Source of the DNA: Dolomedes plantarius
Lineage: Eukaryota; Arthropoda; Arachnida; Araneae; Dolomedidae
DNA length: 64,000 nt
Assembly (NCBI GenBank): GCA_907164885.2
Contig: OU015495.1
Coordinates: forward strand, 4,879,308 to 4,943,307
Reading direction: 5' to 3'
The notes below the pieces were generated by a model, which ran no database searches, was not told the DNA's origin, and worked only from the letters and a program-made list of their open reading frames with translations. The position numbers and the translations under genes were made by a program. Positions 45,072 through 57,144 of the stretch are shown piece after piece (position 1 is the stretch's first letter; the number at the start of each line of letters is the position of its first letter).

Positions 45072-45190
45072 GCAAACAGCGCTCTCCAGCATCAGGTTTT
45101 GGTTTCCGGTCATGAATTCCTATGTGATTATTGCTCGTCCTGATGCCTACTATCTCCCCTCTGCATTTGTCGGTCGAATTTTGGAACACC

Positions 45191-45191
<1 letters not shown>
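45072..45191. repeat. Repeat block ending at a microsatellite
   Basis: Contains the block shared with 44232-44272 and ends TTTTGGAACACCCTGTATATA. ACACCCTGTA beside a TA tract is a common end of arthropod DNA repeats, but no partner end was found. Confidence 0.35.

Positions 45192-45261
<70 letters not shown>
45192..45261. repeat. (TA)n microsatellite
   Basis: About 35 TA units, followed by TACATACATA. Confidence 0.95.
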
Positions 45262-45265
<4 letters not shown>

Positions 45266-46162
45266 CATATGCACATCTGTGTTTGTGTGTGCTTGTATGC
45301 ATGTAAAATAAACATATTGAGGAATAAGGAATTTCTAAATGAAGATTTCTAGGACGCGTCTTTCTGTTTTTTAATTAGTATATTGAGCAGCAGTTCCAAG
45401 TTTCATATGTCGTTGCACGAAAAGGTTTCTGTGGAATTCCCCTTGTGCTACTCCGAAAAATGCGAAATTGGATTTCTAAGTATTCAGTAATTGATGCATT
45501 ACGTTTGTATATGGCGGTTTGTATTTTTTGAGTATTTAGTGATTGGATAGTAATGCAGCGGTTTCAAACAAGCGTGTAGGAAATGGGTTTATGTTCATAA
45601 CAAAAAGGAAAAAATATTTGAATTGGGGAATTTAATACAGCTGAAAATTTCTTTTCACCTTACATTATATGCATAATAGCTCATGAAGTTTTCGCATTAA
45701 ATTGTATAACATTTTTTGTTTTATTGCTTTGCACCGATGTTCTCAATTGATATTCATAACAAACCGGATAACAAAACACATCATCCATTAAGTTGTTTGC
45801 ATCGGATTTGAACAGTAGAAAATAATATTGACTTTCGAGCGATAGTTGCAACTTTATGGAAATACAGCACATTAGAATAATATTATGTACGCAAGATAGG
45901 GACGCACATTCAGAAATGAAGAGCTTTATGAGAAGTGAGTCTCTCAAAGTGAATGGCAACAGGACTTCTGCGTGTATTGCGATAGCCAGTTATTTTTCAA
46001 GAATTATTTCGTGAAATAAAGAAATTTCCTTGAAAAAAAGCACTGTATTTGAATAATACATTGAAAGTTTTCTACTTTAGCAAATGTTTTTAGAATCATA
46101 TACGTTGGGTAGAAAAAGCTTAAAATAGATTTCTACTTGAAAGAAAATATCTTCTATAAAGA
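45262..46162. other. Upstream region of the second receptor gene
   Basis: No feature recognised; the 92-codon minus-strand frame at 45681-45959 has no known motif. Confidence 0.4.
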
Positions 46163-47320
46163 ATGGAAACTGGAAATAAAAACTTAAAACATGGTCTAAA
46201 AATTTTAAGAAGATCCAGGTTAAATAACAGTATTAAATCATTTTACGATCCCTTAATATATTCGTTTCTGGTGATGGGAATCGAAATTTGTGAAATCGGT
46301 GGCAAAAACTTTGTCACAGTTAGATTCCTAATGAAATTGTCCTTTTATGTAACTTCGTGTTTCAACTTTCTCATCTCAACTTCTCTGTTTGGATTTCTTC
46401 TGGACGGTGTCCGACAAGACACTCTGTCCCTGCTCCTCTTCTGTTATTCCGGAACTGCGCTGCGATTCATTTTGTACCACAGTAGGAAAGACGTGCGACA
46501 TTTACTCCAAACCCTATCAAACTTCAAGATGCTGGGAGAAAGTTACCTTTATCCACAACAAAAAAGGAAATTCTGCTTTTTATGCACATCAACGATTTTA
46601 ATGTTAGCGGCATTTATGCTTTCTGCTCTGTATCTCGTATATTTACCAAATAGCAGCGATATCTTTTTCGCAGAGTATCCGGAATGGGCATCGAAGTTGG
46701 AAAGTTTTCAACCGAATGCAGGACTTGCGCTCAGCTATTGCCTTGTATTCACGATCTACACCAGTTGCCTCTACCCTTACTTTATTTTCAAGCTTCTCTT
46801 CTGTTGTGTATCTTGGCACCTTAAGGAAATCTTAAGAGGAATTGAAAAAAGTGTGAGAAACTCACCGTTGAATTTTATATCGAATCATTATCTCTACTCT
46901 GAAGTAAGACGCCTAATGAAGTTCACTGATTCGAAATTGAAACTGATTTCTTATTATTCTACTGCGCATTTTTCAGTTATGTTGTACTATCTAGCGTTCA
47001 CAGTTTTGAAGAGGGATTTGCACTATCAGTGGTACGTCTTGAATACTGTAGTTACGATGTTCCTACTTTGGATGATTTTTGCGTCGATACGATATGCTGG
47101 ACAAATTCCCGTTGTTAACGAGAACATTCTCTCTTTAGTTAATGAAGGTCCTATCGAGGGAAGTTCAATCGGCGAAAGACTATTGTTTATTCAACAGGTC
47201 AAACAAGGTCTGTTTTTAACCTATGCGGGATTATTCCCTGTCACAAACAATACGTTTTTTGCCGTTACGGGAACCTTATTAACATATTCATTATTGGTCA
47301 GATCATACCAAGAAAGCTGA
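46163..47320 (+). CDS. Gustatory-receptor-like seven-transmembrane protein 2
   Basis: 385 residues, one exon, no lesion. It aligns with the protein at 32878-34023 along its whole length, with many shared stretches (YSFLV.GIEICE, LLDGVRQ, SWHLKEIL, EKSVR.SP, YQWYV, AGQI, GERL.FIQ). Hydrophobic segments fall at similar places, and the last helix again has GTLLTYSLLVRS. Changes concentrate in the loops and the third to fourth hydrophobic segments, as expected if ligand preference has diverged. The pair is in the same orientation about 12 kb apart, indicating local duplication. The ATG at 46163 gives an N-terminus matching that of its paralogue in length. Likely a chemosensory receptor; ligand unknown. 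Confidence 0.72.
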   Translation: METGNKNLKHGLKILRRSRLNNSIKSFYDPLIYSFLVMGIEICEIGGKNFVTVRFLMKLSFYVTSCFNFLISTSLFGFLLDGVRQDTLSLLLFCYSGTALRFILYHSRKDVRHLLQTLSNFKMLGESYLYPQQKRKFCFLCTSTILMLAAFMLSALYLVYLPNSSDIFFAEYPEWASKLESFQPNAGLALSYCLVFTIYTSCLYPYFIFKLLFCCVSWHLKEILRGIEKSVRNSPLNFISNHYLYSEVRRLMKFTDSKLKLISYYSTAHFSVMLYYLAFTVLKRDLHYQWYVLNTVVTMFLLWMIFASIRYAGQIPVVNENILSLVNEGPIEGSSIGERLLFIQQVKQGLFLTYAGLFPVTNNTFFAVTGTLLTYSLLVRSYQES

Positions 47321-48086
47321 AAAGCACCAGATTTTTCCAGTAAAATTAAATTACACGTAATTTGAGAAATGTTGTACCTTGTCCTTACACATCTTTCGCA
47401 ACCTCAAGATATTTTGACACCTGATAAAATTTTATACAAACGTAAGTACTGTTGTTAAAAACGTAATAAAAGACTTCCTTTTAATCAAATAATCAGAAAA
47501 AAAGAACTACAGTGTTGATGATTGTACGTGTAAAAACTAAGCCATCTCTGCATTTTTATCCAGTGAAAGCATAGTACTTGTATTTAGCAAATAAAGTAAA
47601 ACGACATGTGTATCACACGGTCGCTGTTCGTTCACATACCTTCTGCTATCTGTAATGTAGACTACATATCAGTTCATAACTGGAATTATGCCAATTTTCT
47701 GCATTTTCTGGGGCTTTTCCTTATCATCTGAGGGAAAAAAATAGATTAAAAATTATACGCAGTAATAGTATGATCACTGTATAATTTTCCATCGATATAA
47801 AGAACAACCAACTATTATTTGGATGCTTTGTCTCTATTTATTTTCTTGCTATGTGTGAGCAAGAAATAAAATTCTCCGTTTCATTTTCGCCGTAAGTAAA
47901 ACACTGTACACTGTGATGATTTTAATGGGCAAAAATCAAGGAAACCAGGTAGACTTGTATAATATTATAATCTAACCAACATACTATGTCAAAGTTTTGA
48001 AACAAATACTGATTGAATAAAATAATAAAATATTTGAAATTAACAACTTGATTGTAAAGAAAAATGTAATTAGGTGCCAAGTTCAA
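47321..48086. other. No feature recognised
   Basis: AT-rich sequence downstream of the second receptor. Confidence 0.4.
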
Positions 48087-48108
48087 TATATATATATATA
48101 TATATATA

Positions 48109-49187
48109 CTAGCTGTACCCGTCCCGGCGTTGCTCGGGTAATGTAATTACCAATTTTTTAGTAGCCTTAACCCTTTGTTAATGGGCGTCGCTGTCATCCT
48201 TTTCCTCACCACGATACATTATTTTACCCATATAAATTTAATCCTTTCTGGCAGATTTTGGCAAAATTTTTGACATAGGATAGGATTACTAATCGAATAT
48301 CACTGCAATAGTAATCGATTTCCTTGAAAGCGAATATATCACATCCTCCACATGCTGAAATTCTTTGAAATCTTCATAGATTTTTTCCACAAATACACCA
48401 CAAATTATATGATATTAACTAAGTGCTGGCCAAAAAAATTACGGCATTACTAAATGTGATTTTTTAATCGATTATCACTGCAATAGTAATCGATTTCCTT
48501 TAACCACCGAATCCCTCATAGAAAACAAACGCCCCAACACGTGCATGACGTCGAAAAACTGGTTTTTCTCCTATTTTACCTTCGTCCGGAAATGAAGAAC
48601 GAAATCTCCAAAATGAGATTTCTCGCAAGAGTTTCCGAATCATAAAATAAATTATTAAAAAATAACTACAATTTGTAAATTAATTTTGGTTCTGGCTTTC
48701 GAAACTGTGATGTCTAGGGTCTCTGAGATAAAAATTTCGTAAAAATGTAACGACATTTACGTATCGATTCGACAATTTGGAAAAAAGGGTCACGGACAAA
48801 ATCGCGTTTTTTTCCGAAAAACGGGTGCGTACAGGCGATCGAAAAAAAATCACAATTAATCGATAAATTAAGACAGACAATTTTAATTGTGATTTCCGTA
48901 TAGTGTCATCTTTCCCGTATAGGCTCGTCCGAAAAAAAAAATTCTTGGACGGATACGTTAGGATTTACGGGGCTTTTACTCGTCCGGGAGCTCCAAATCG
49001 CGACTAAATATTTAATTACGGAAAATCTAATTAAAAAATCGAAAAAAGGGCTTCGAGGTGCATAATGAGACCTCGGGAGGCATCTTCGTGTCGAATCTCA
49101 AGACTGTCCGACCTACCGTCTTTGCGCTGTGCCGCGAGCAGACAAAAACTCGGTCACACACACACAGACTTTGCCTTTTATATATAA

Positions 49188-49190
<3 letters not shown>
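48109..49190 (-). mobile_element. Helitron-like element, second family
   Basis: On the minus strand it starts TCTTTATATATAAAAGGC and ends ACGGGTACAGCTAG, with a GC-rich hairpin (CCCGAGCAACGCCGGG) just before the end. The flanks are A and T with no duplication. Internal sequence differs from the copies at 11.4, 55-60 and 62 kb, although the CAGCTAG end is the same. (TA)n tracts lie on both sides (48087-48108 and 49191-49318). No coding capacity. Confidence 0.6.
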
Positions 49191-49232
<42 letters not shown>

Positions 49233-49245
49233 TATATATATATTA

Positions 49246-49291
<46 letters not shown>

Positions 49292-49322
49292 GTATATATA
49301 TATATATATATATATACATATA
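49191..49322. repeat. (TA)n microsatellite with TTAATG interruptions
   Basis: TA run broken at about 49226, 49242 and 49286; supplies the target TA of the Tigger element. Confidence 0.95.
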
Positions 49323-51762
49323 CAGTCGAACCTGCTTAATGGAATATCGGTTAAAAGAATATCCCGTTTAATGCAATTAATTTTCACTGTACCAAACTGT
49401 AGTAATTTGTTTCTGTGTTAAAATTCCTGGTAAATGGAATATCATGTTTTGAAGTTATCCCGCTTAAAGGAATAATTTTTAGCCAAGACAATATCGATCT
49501 CTTTCTATTTCCCACACTGCTTTTCAGAATTTTTTTCTGTAAAGTGCAATAATGAATGTGCAGTAACTGAATGTGTGTCAAAGCAATTTTGTCAAAGCAG
49601 AAAGTGTGAAATCGCAGGAAATGGCGATTTCTTGGATTTGAAGGACCATTCAGTGTTGTTGTTTTCTTTTGCTACCCCCCTCGTATTGCTCGGCCGCTCA
49701 GCCTACTTTTCCCTATTGAGAGAATGAACAATAAGCTTCACGCCCAGATGAGAGCTAGAGAGTGGGGAGGGGGCGAAGGAAATGTGAAAGATCAATAGGT
49801 CCTTATCTTGATAGGTCCGGAGATTACCAGCTGTAACGAATCTCTTCGGAGAAACGCAACATTTAACCTGGGGGTATCTATCCTTAAATATTTAACTGTC
49901 CATTTTCTACGGCGATTAGTTCGACAGTTCACTTTCGTGAAATCAGTGTCTCCTCGCTTTCGTGAAATCTGTCATCTCTCTTGTGCTTTACTGGAATGTC
50001 TTCGAGACGAAAAGTATACGCAATTAGAACTCTCAAAAAAGTTTGAGATATCCCGGGCTCAAGTTTCCAAATTGTTTAAAAATAAAGAAAAAGTCTTGAA
50101 CGACTGGAAATGCAACAAAAATCTTAATCAAAGACTAAAACATAGTGGAAAAGAATCTGAAGTTGAAGATGCTCTTCTTCAGTGGTTTGCTGAAAAACGA
50201 GCTTGTTATGTTCCTGTTAGTGGATTATTATTGAATCAGCAAGCTATAGGTTTAGCAAAACAGTTAAATATAACTGATTTTAAAGCTACAAATGATTGGT
50301 TGCGCAGATGGAAAGAATGAAACCAAATTTCTTCAAAAAAATTCACGGTGAAACAAGTTATGCTGATGAAGCCGCTGCCAGTTCTTGGAAAAACGTAGCA
50401 TTACCTGCTTTACTACAAGACTACAGTTCTTATTGTATCTATAACTGGGACGAAATCGCGCTTTATTATAGAGCAATGCCTGATGGGACTTTGTACTTAA
50501 AAGGCGAAAAAGTTGTTGGAGGAAAAATCCCGAAAGACAGACTGACAGTTTTATGCTGTAGTAATGCTGACGGCAGTCATAAAATGCCTCTTTTTGTAAT
50601 CGGTAAATCCAAAAACCCACGATGTCTTAGAGGTGTAAAATCTCTTCCAGTTAAATACGAAGCGAATTCAAAGGCTTGGGTGACTGCTAATTTCTTTCAA
50701 AATTGGTTAGCGTCTTTTGACAACGAGATGAATAAGATGAAAAGAAAAGCTATCCGTTTTATCGATAATTGTCAAGCCCATAATGTAGACGTAAGACTAG
50801 AAAAATGTAGCACTTCATTCTTTGCCTCTGAATACAGATATTTTACAGCCAATGGACCAGGGAATTATATCACATTTTAAGAGGAGTTATAAAAAGAAGT
50901 CGTTAAAAAGATCACATCCTGCATGATCTAGTGGATTCTACTGAATTTTCTATCAATAGTTCAACTTGCAAAATTATTAGAAACTCTTCAATTCTTACAG
51001 CTGTTCATAGGATGAACAAATAATGGAATAATATTTCCACTGAAGCAATAAAAAATTGTTTCGTAAAATGTAAATTTTCAACAGACGTAACAAATTATGA
51101 ATTAAATGATGAATCAATAACAAACGCAAATGATTTACCACCAGAAGGAATGACAGATGAATATTTTTTCAATTTTGTAAACTTCTACAATGACTTGGAA
51201 GAATGTAGTGAAACTCCAGACCCTCAACTTGAACAAAGCGAAGTCGATGAAGATGAATTTGATGAAAAATATACCGTTAAAAAGGTTCCTTCACATGTTG
51301 AAGTTAATAACGCTTGTGATATTATAAGACGTTTCTTGAAAGCGAAGCCAAATGCATACTTTCATTTATTTTATAAACTAGAAAATGAAATAACAAATTT
51401 GCTGCATTCTCAGAACAGTAAACAATCTAAAATATCCTACTTCTTTAGCAACAAATAAGTAAGCAACATTGTAATTATTTTCCAAAAATTAAGGGAAATA
51501 TGTATATTAAACAACAAAATTAGCTAATTTTTCATCAAATTTCTAAATTTTAATGTGTTTAAAGTGTTTCTTACTTTTGATTAATAGATTGTTTGTTTAT
51601 TATAATAGTTTAAATATGCCTATGGTTTAGGTAATTTTTAATGCTTCCTTGGTTTAATTGTAACTTGAAACATTGTGGGCGTGTCAATGTGATCCCGGAT
51701 AATGGAATATCCCGCTTATTAGAATAATTTTTCGGGGCAAATTGGCTATTCCATTAAGCGGG

Positions 51763-51765
<3 letters not shown>
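49323..51765 (+). mobile_element. Tigger/pogo-type DNA transposon
   Basis: Left end CAGTCGAACCTGCTTAATGG follows TA. The reversed right end GAGCCCGCTTAATGGAATAG is its diverged partner, the outermost bases having merged into a TA microsatellite. Subterminal GGAATATC repeats occur near both ends. Size (2.4 kb), TA target, CAGTCGAACCT-type end and the enclosed transposase all fit the Tigger/pogo group. Confidence 0.82.
49808..51458 (+). pseudogene. Tigger-type transposase with frameshifts
   Basis: First segment (49808-50320): a helix-turn-helix region (LELSKKFEISRAQVSKLFKN) and a CENP-B-type DNA-binding domain (LLNQQAIGLAKQLN...WLRRWK). Second segment (50296-50880) is reached by a frameshift near 50310; it holds the start of the DDE domain with YNWDEIALYYRAMPDGT (first Asp), KMPLFVIGKSKNPRC and AIRFIDNCQAHN (second Asp). 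A shift near 50810 is needed to read the third-Asp motif LQPMDQGIISHF. The acidic C-terminal part is the 102-codon frame at 51150-51458. The in-frame portion before 49960 may be upstream of the true start. Confidence 0.8.

Positions 51766-51852
<87 letters not shown>
51766..51852. repeat. (TA)n microsatellite
   Basis: Uninterrupted TA run directly after the Tigger right end. Confidence 0.95.
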
Positions 51853-51857
<5 letters not shown>

Positions 51858-53127
51858 TAACATGCAATTTAATGATGACCATATGTAATCCTGTATCATC
51901 CTAGTCTGTGTAATTTAAGCCATATCAAAATCGAAATTTTTTTTTCGATATTAAGTACGGTATAAATTTCTCGCAGATGTTAATATACCTGTGTACCACT
52001 CAAATGTAAATGAACTAAGATCAGAATCTGGGGGATTTTTATAAGTTGTGAAATCCAAAGTTATGTGCCCTAAATTCTCTTCCATCACTATAAATCGCCG
52101 TATAACCACAATTTTAGGGGGTTTAACTTAATAGCTCGAAAAATTAATTTTAGTATAAAAATGCACAAAAAAATGTAGATTGCCCATTTGTCAAAACATG
52201 AGTAAATACGGTAATAACATTTTGTGTCGTAATTTCTGTTCTGATATTGTAAGCTATATAAAATATAGAATGCTTTAAAATTACATTAAGCAGATGACTG
52301 AAACAAAAATGAACCTTAAATTAGATTAGGAGTTAGTCTATCTCCTATAAAGAAAATTACATTTTCTACATTTATTAGCTCTAATTTTCCGATTTTAAAA
52401 TGAAAATATTTAAATTTATATAACGTTTGATTTAAAAAACTTTATTTGCTCCAAGGTTTTAAAGTTGAGATGAAATCTTTTCGTTAAAACTACGGCTGCT
52501 GTTTGAATCATGCAAAATCTTATTTGATCTAGCTATTAGATCTAGCTTTGACCAAAATTTGTCATGACTTATTTATCGATTTCAAGGTGCAAAATATGGC
52601 ATATTTTATGAAAAGTCATTATCAGGAGGATTTTCAAAATCTAAATTAATGTTTACCGAAATGTTTCGATGCACATTATCTCCTTATAATTTTTCTACCT
52701 ATCAAATTCTATAATAAGCATTTCTGTTTTCATTTGAAGGTTTTAACAGGAATGTTTGCTGTCTCGAATTATTTTATTTGTCCTCAATTTGAAAAAAAAT
52801 TCACTTCAACTAAATTTAGAAGTCTCTTCAAAGTTTGTTCGATCGAGTTTCTAATTAAAGTAGCGCTTAAAAGCTGCTTGGATTTATTTGCAAAGTAATT
52901 GAAAAATTTGGTACTGTTAAAAATTATTCGACAACTTAAAAACACACAATTTTACTCATTCTTTTGAAAGGAGTCTATCGTTTCAAAATGGTAAAAATTT
53001 TAAGCAAATTCTATGTACGGTAATTTTTTCCCCCGAATTAAGGTATATTGTGAATATTTGCTCGCAAAAATGGTATGGATGTATTAATTGTTTGAGAAGT
53101 CATCATGCTTCAGAGCCAATATACAAA
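51853..53127. other. No gene recognised
   Basis: AT-rich. The word TACGGTA recurs (about 51956, 52210 and 53015), hinting at repeat-derived DNA, but no ends are defined. Confidence 0.3.
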
Positions 53128-53134
53128 CGCACGC

Positions 53135-53185
<51 letters not shown>
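53128..53185. repeat. (CA)n(TA)n microsatellite
   Basis: CGCACA lead-in, then CA units, then TA units. Confidence 0.95.
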
Positions 53186-53186
<1 letters not shown>

Positions 53187-53671
53187 GTCCAAGAACGTAA
53201 ACTATAATTAACTATATTTAATTAGGTCAGTTGATACTAAATCTAAAGGAATTATTAAACGAGATATTAGTCTGATAGGTAACGAAAATGCCAACAGATG
53301 GCGCTACGCTGTCTATCTCTCGTGTTAAGACATTTCTTGAGCTCGACCAGCGATTACGTCAACAAAAGTACAGGCGGAAATCGTATGACTATGAGTCACG
53401 TATCATGAGATGTTTTTCACGTCCACGTAATTATGGCATGCTTTTGGATAACAAAGCAGATTAGAGATTATTTTCGGACGGGCAGGTCGCATGTCGCGGG
53501 GCTGAGAGATGATGGAAAAGGCGAATTAGATGGACTGATTAAAATTTTAAGTAATGTTAAGAAATAAAGTCCTTAATTGTTATTTGAGTATTAGTTCTTG
53601 CCACATCGTTATTGACTGCAAATTATAGTAATTAATTAAATAAAGAGTTACGTGGTGTAAGCACCGCGACA
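53186..53671 (+). mobile_element. Possible solo LTR
   Basis: TG...CA boundaries (TGTCCAAGAACG and CACCGCGACA), moderate GC content, AATAAA at 53563-53568 and no coding potential. No second copy or target duplication is visible, so this is tentative. Confidence 0.33.
53291..53306 (+). promoter_or_regulatory. CTCF-type motif
   Basis: CCAACAGATGGCGCTA matches the insect CTCF consensus CCANNAGRKGGCGCTA at every position. It lies inside the possible solo LTR. Confidence 0.45.
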
Positions 53672-55772
53672 CTTAGTCAATGGGTGACGCTCGCAATTCT
53701 TCTATGATTAAAAGGTTGAGAAAATAACGTTGCTGCTGAATAATGGTTGTGCAACATTGTTGACCATTGTGCACCATTGCTGCTGAATAATGGTTGTGCT
53801 ACCATTTTGGCGAGCTATCGCCCTGAGATGCTAATTTTACAGTTTTATGCTAATTAAAGATAGAAAAATTTATTTTTTTAACTTAAACATATATATGATT
53901 TTAAGTTAGCTAATAACTTATCGAAAAAACTAAGCCTTAATCAAATCTGTTCAATATTAAACTCTATAGGTCTTCTTAAAATGTTCACGAAATAATTCTT
54001 GGCGAAAACTCGATTCTAGCAAAATTCCTAACTTTACGGAAAATTAAAAATTCCGTATCTCGGTTAATGTCCAACTTTGAAAGTTCTTTTTTATCTCAAT
54101 TTAAAGTACTCGCTGATAAGATTCTTCTACTTTTTGTTTTAATTTCGTACGATGAATGGTTCATTCAGAATTTTATAATTTACGCACACTGCTTTAACAT
54201 GCGAAGTATAGGAGAGAGAAGTGCAGAGTATATAAGCAGTAAGCGGTCTGACAAATTTTTGTACTTGGCGCGTTTATTCATTTGGCGTTTATTTTTTTTT
54301 CCAGTTTGGTGTCGACCCGCTCTCCTTGATAAACCAGAAGTTTTATACAGACTGAAATTTCAACTCATAATTTTGATTACCGACGCATAAGATGCACGCT
54401 ATAATATAGGCGTATTTTGATGGGGAAAAAAGTGCGTCCTATACGACGTCAAATGCGGTACTTTAGTTACCATTATAGCAGTCCTTTTCTCGCATGATTT
54501 AGGGTTCTGACTTTTAATTTACATAATAGAATACAGAAGTTGATGGGCGTTCAATACATCTTTGCCTACAATTACCTCTTTCACTACATTTAATTCACAA
54601 TGGAGAATTTTCCCTCCTGCGTTTGTACAAGTGCGGTTCCAAAAAAGGGATTTCTAAATGGATATCTCTGGAAATCATTCATAAATATAATAAAAAGAAA
54701 TAAACTTAATTTCAAATGCATTAAAATGAAGAGGATAACTGTTTCGTATTTTTGTTGTCCATTTGGCAATGTTTGCAGATCACGAAAACCACTTTAAAGG
54801 CTATTTATCATACTGCTTGGTTTTAAATATCTGTTTACTTCTATATGCGCAGTAAAAGAGAAAAATCTATTCTTCATCAATTATTTAAATGCATCTTCAT
54901 CATCCAGTTAGATAAAAAGCTCCCTATTTCCGCTGTTTTTAGAGTAATATTACTTATACGACTTTTGACATAAATTGAAACAAAAGGGACGAGGGGACAT
55001 TCAGTTGAATAGTGTTTTCTAACTGGAATGTTTTTGGAGCGAAAATTGTATTTCGCTTTCCTTTTCTCTTCAAGTAAAAGCTTATTTTTTTTACAAATAA
55101 ACTTTCAAAATATTTTTAAAAGTTAATTAGTACTTTAATTCACCTCCAAGGAAAATAAATAATGGAATTTTTATAATTTCGGATTAAATACATCAGAATC
55201 AAAGCAAAAAATGAGGAATGCCTCTTGCTGTTAAATTCTAGAAATATTTGTTAGGGACTTATATTTTAATTTTATTTTACGTGCGAACTTATCTGTAAAT
55301 TTTACGTAATTATTAACCATATTGATATATTAGTTCGTCTCTGTGAAATTTTAATGTGACAGCCTTTCGTTCGTGTATAGATATAAAAACATCTTTTCTC
55401 GGCACATTTCAAATTCACTTTTGAATAAAATTTCTAGACAGAACATTAATTGGAAAATTAACTAGAGAGAATAGGATGGGAAATACCCATTAAGTTTGTC
55501 CCCTGGTCAAGATACATTTACCAAGATGCTTGATGAATGGGGAAAGTTGTAGTTTTCTGTAAAGATATACCATTATTAATGCCCATGTGGGAAAAACACA
55601 CACATGACAATAACCTTTACTGGACACTGCAGGGATGTGAGAGAAGTCCCTATAACAAATGCATCCCATATAACACTTGGGATACGAAATCACAACTCTA
55701 GCTGCATTCGCATATCACATGTTTTAATGTTTTGGGAGATTTCTTCCTTTTTTTTCAGTTGTTTAAATCTCG
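53672..55772. other. No gene recognised
   Basis: The 107-codon frame at 54067-54390 overlaps a TATATAAGCAG promoter-like word at about 54228-54238 and resembles no protein. ATAAGATGCACGC and GTGCGTCCTATACG at about 54388-54447 form a loose inverted pair typical of DNA-repeat ends. Positions 55490-55700 are slightly GC-richer and unexplained. Confidence 0.3.
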
Positions 55773-56475
55773 TCTATATATATAAAACAGTTCCGTAACT
55801 GACTCATTCATTCACTGACTGACTGACTGACTGACTGACATACAACGCACAGACCAAACCGCTGGACCTAAAGTGCTGAAATTTTGCATGGCGATTCTTC
55901 TAATAGTGTAGGGGTGCACTAAGAAAGATTTTTCAAAAATTCTTAGATTTTTTTAAATTAAATTTTTAAGCTGTTTTTAAACTTTTTTTACGTTTGCATT
56001 GAAAATAATATATTGAGGGTTATAAAATTTATATCACGAGAAAGATCATAAAAATTCCTTCAAAATGAAATTTTTTTCGAATTTTTACCTCCATTTCCTG
56101 ATTTGTGGTGAATTTTTAAAGATTAATTTTTAGAATTTAATTTATTAAATGCTGATCACGTGATTTCTTTTTCTGGTACTTTCAATAAATTTATCGTCAC
56201 GTGCGTAACAACTAAATAGACAAAAAAAATATTTTTTTCTCTTTCTAATGCAGCAGACGATTGGGTATTATCCAAAAAAAAATGCATATCCCTTACGATT
56301 TTTTTATAAATATATATATATATATATAGATAGATATATATTTTACATCAATTGTATACATTGATCATCGCATTTATTATAAATATATATATTTATTTTT
56401 TGGCATAAATTGCATACGTTGACCGTTGTATTTAATTTGAATGTACTCCGTAGCGAAGCGCGGGTTTTCAGCTAG
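55773..56475 (+). mobile_element. Helitron-like element, copy B
   Basis: Starts TCTATATATATAAAACAG, followed by a GACT tandem patch, and ends GGGTTTTCAGCTAG after the hairpin CCGTAGCGAAGCGCGG. The base after is T; the base before is G rather than the expected A. Confidence 0.62.
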
Positions 56476-56798
56476 TTTAAATATAAATTTACTATACTAT
56501 CAGCATTTCCTTGTAAAATATTTTTGGACATACGAGCCGAGTAAGCGAACCAAAGAAAGAGGTAGAACAATGTCTATTGGGGTTGTAAGATGCACACAGT
56601 TACTTAATGTCGTTTAAGGATTTGATGGGCCTTCAAGGAAAGAGTAAACCTGTGATAAGTAGTGGAGGGATTAAGAAACTGAAAGAAAATTGATTATGTT
56701 TTTGATCAGGTCAATTCAACGATGAATCAGGTTTAAATAGACATGTATGGACCACATGCAGAAACGTCTTTTCGTCTAGGAGTGAGTTCGAGTGAGAG
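56476..56798. other. No feature recognised
   Basis: Spacer between Helitron-like copy B and the foldback MITE. Confidence 0.35.
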
Positions 56799-56801
56799 TT
56801 A

Positions 56802-57141
56802 GGCCGTCTGCACACGGGGCAACTCAAAAGAAACTGATAACTGACTCCAGTCACAAACCAGTCCGTGATGAGTCGTAACCTATGTAATTGAATGGAGCCA
56901 CGCAGACTGCGCAACTGGTTACAAACTCGTCGGACGAGTTTGTAACCAGTTGCGCAGTCTGCGTGGCTCCATTCAATTACATAGGTTACGACTCATCACG
57001 GACTGGTTTGTGACGAGTTTGTAACCAGTTGCGCAGTCTGCGTGGCTCCATTCAATTACATAGGTTACGACTCATCACGGACTGGTTTGTGACTGGAGTT
57101 AGTTATCAGTTTCTTTTGAGTTGCTCCGTGTGCAGATGGCC
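56802..57141. mobile_element. Harbinger-like foldback MITE with an internal 79-bp duplication
   Basis: The two arms are long inverted repeats reaching from GGCCGTCTGCACACGG to the centre near 56932. Flanks are TTA at 56799-56801 and 57142-57144, the 3-bp target of PIF/Harbinger elements. The right arm contains an extra tandem copy of a 79-bp segment (units starting GACGAGTTTG at 56933 and 57012). RNA or single strands from it would form a very long hairpin. Confidence 0.82.
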
Positions 57142-57144
57142 TTA

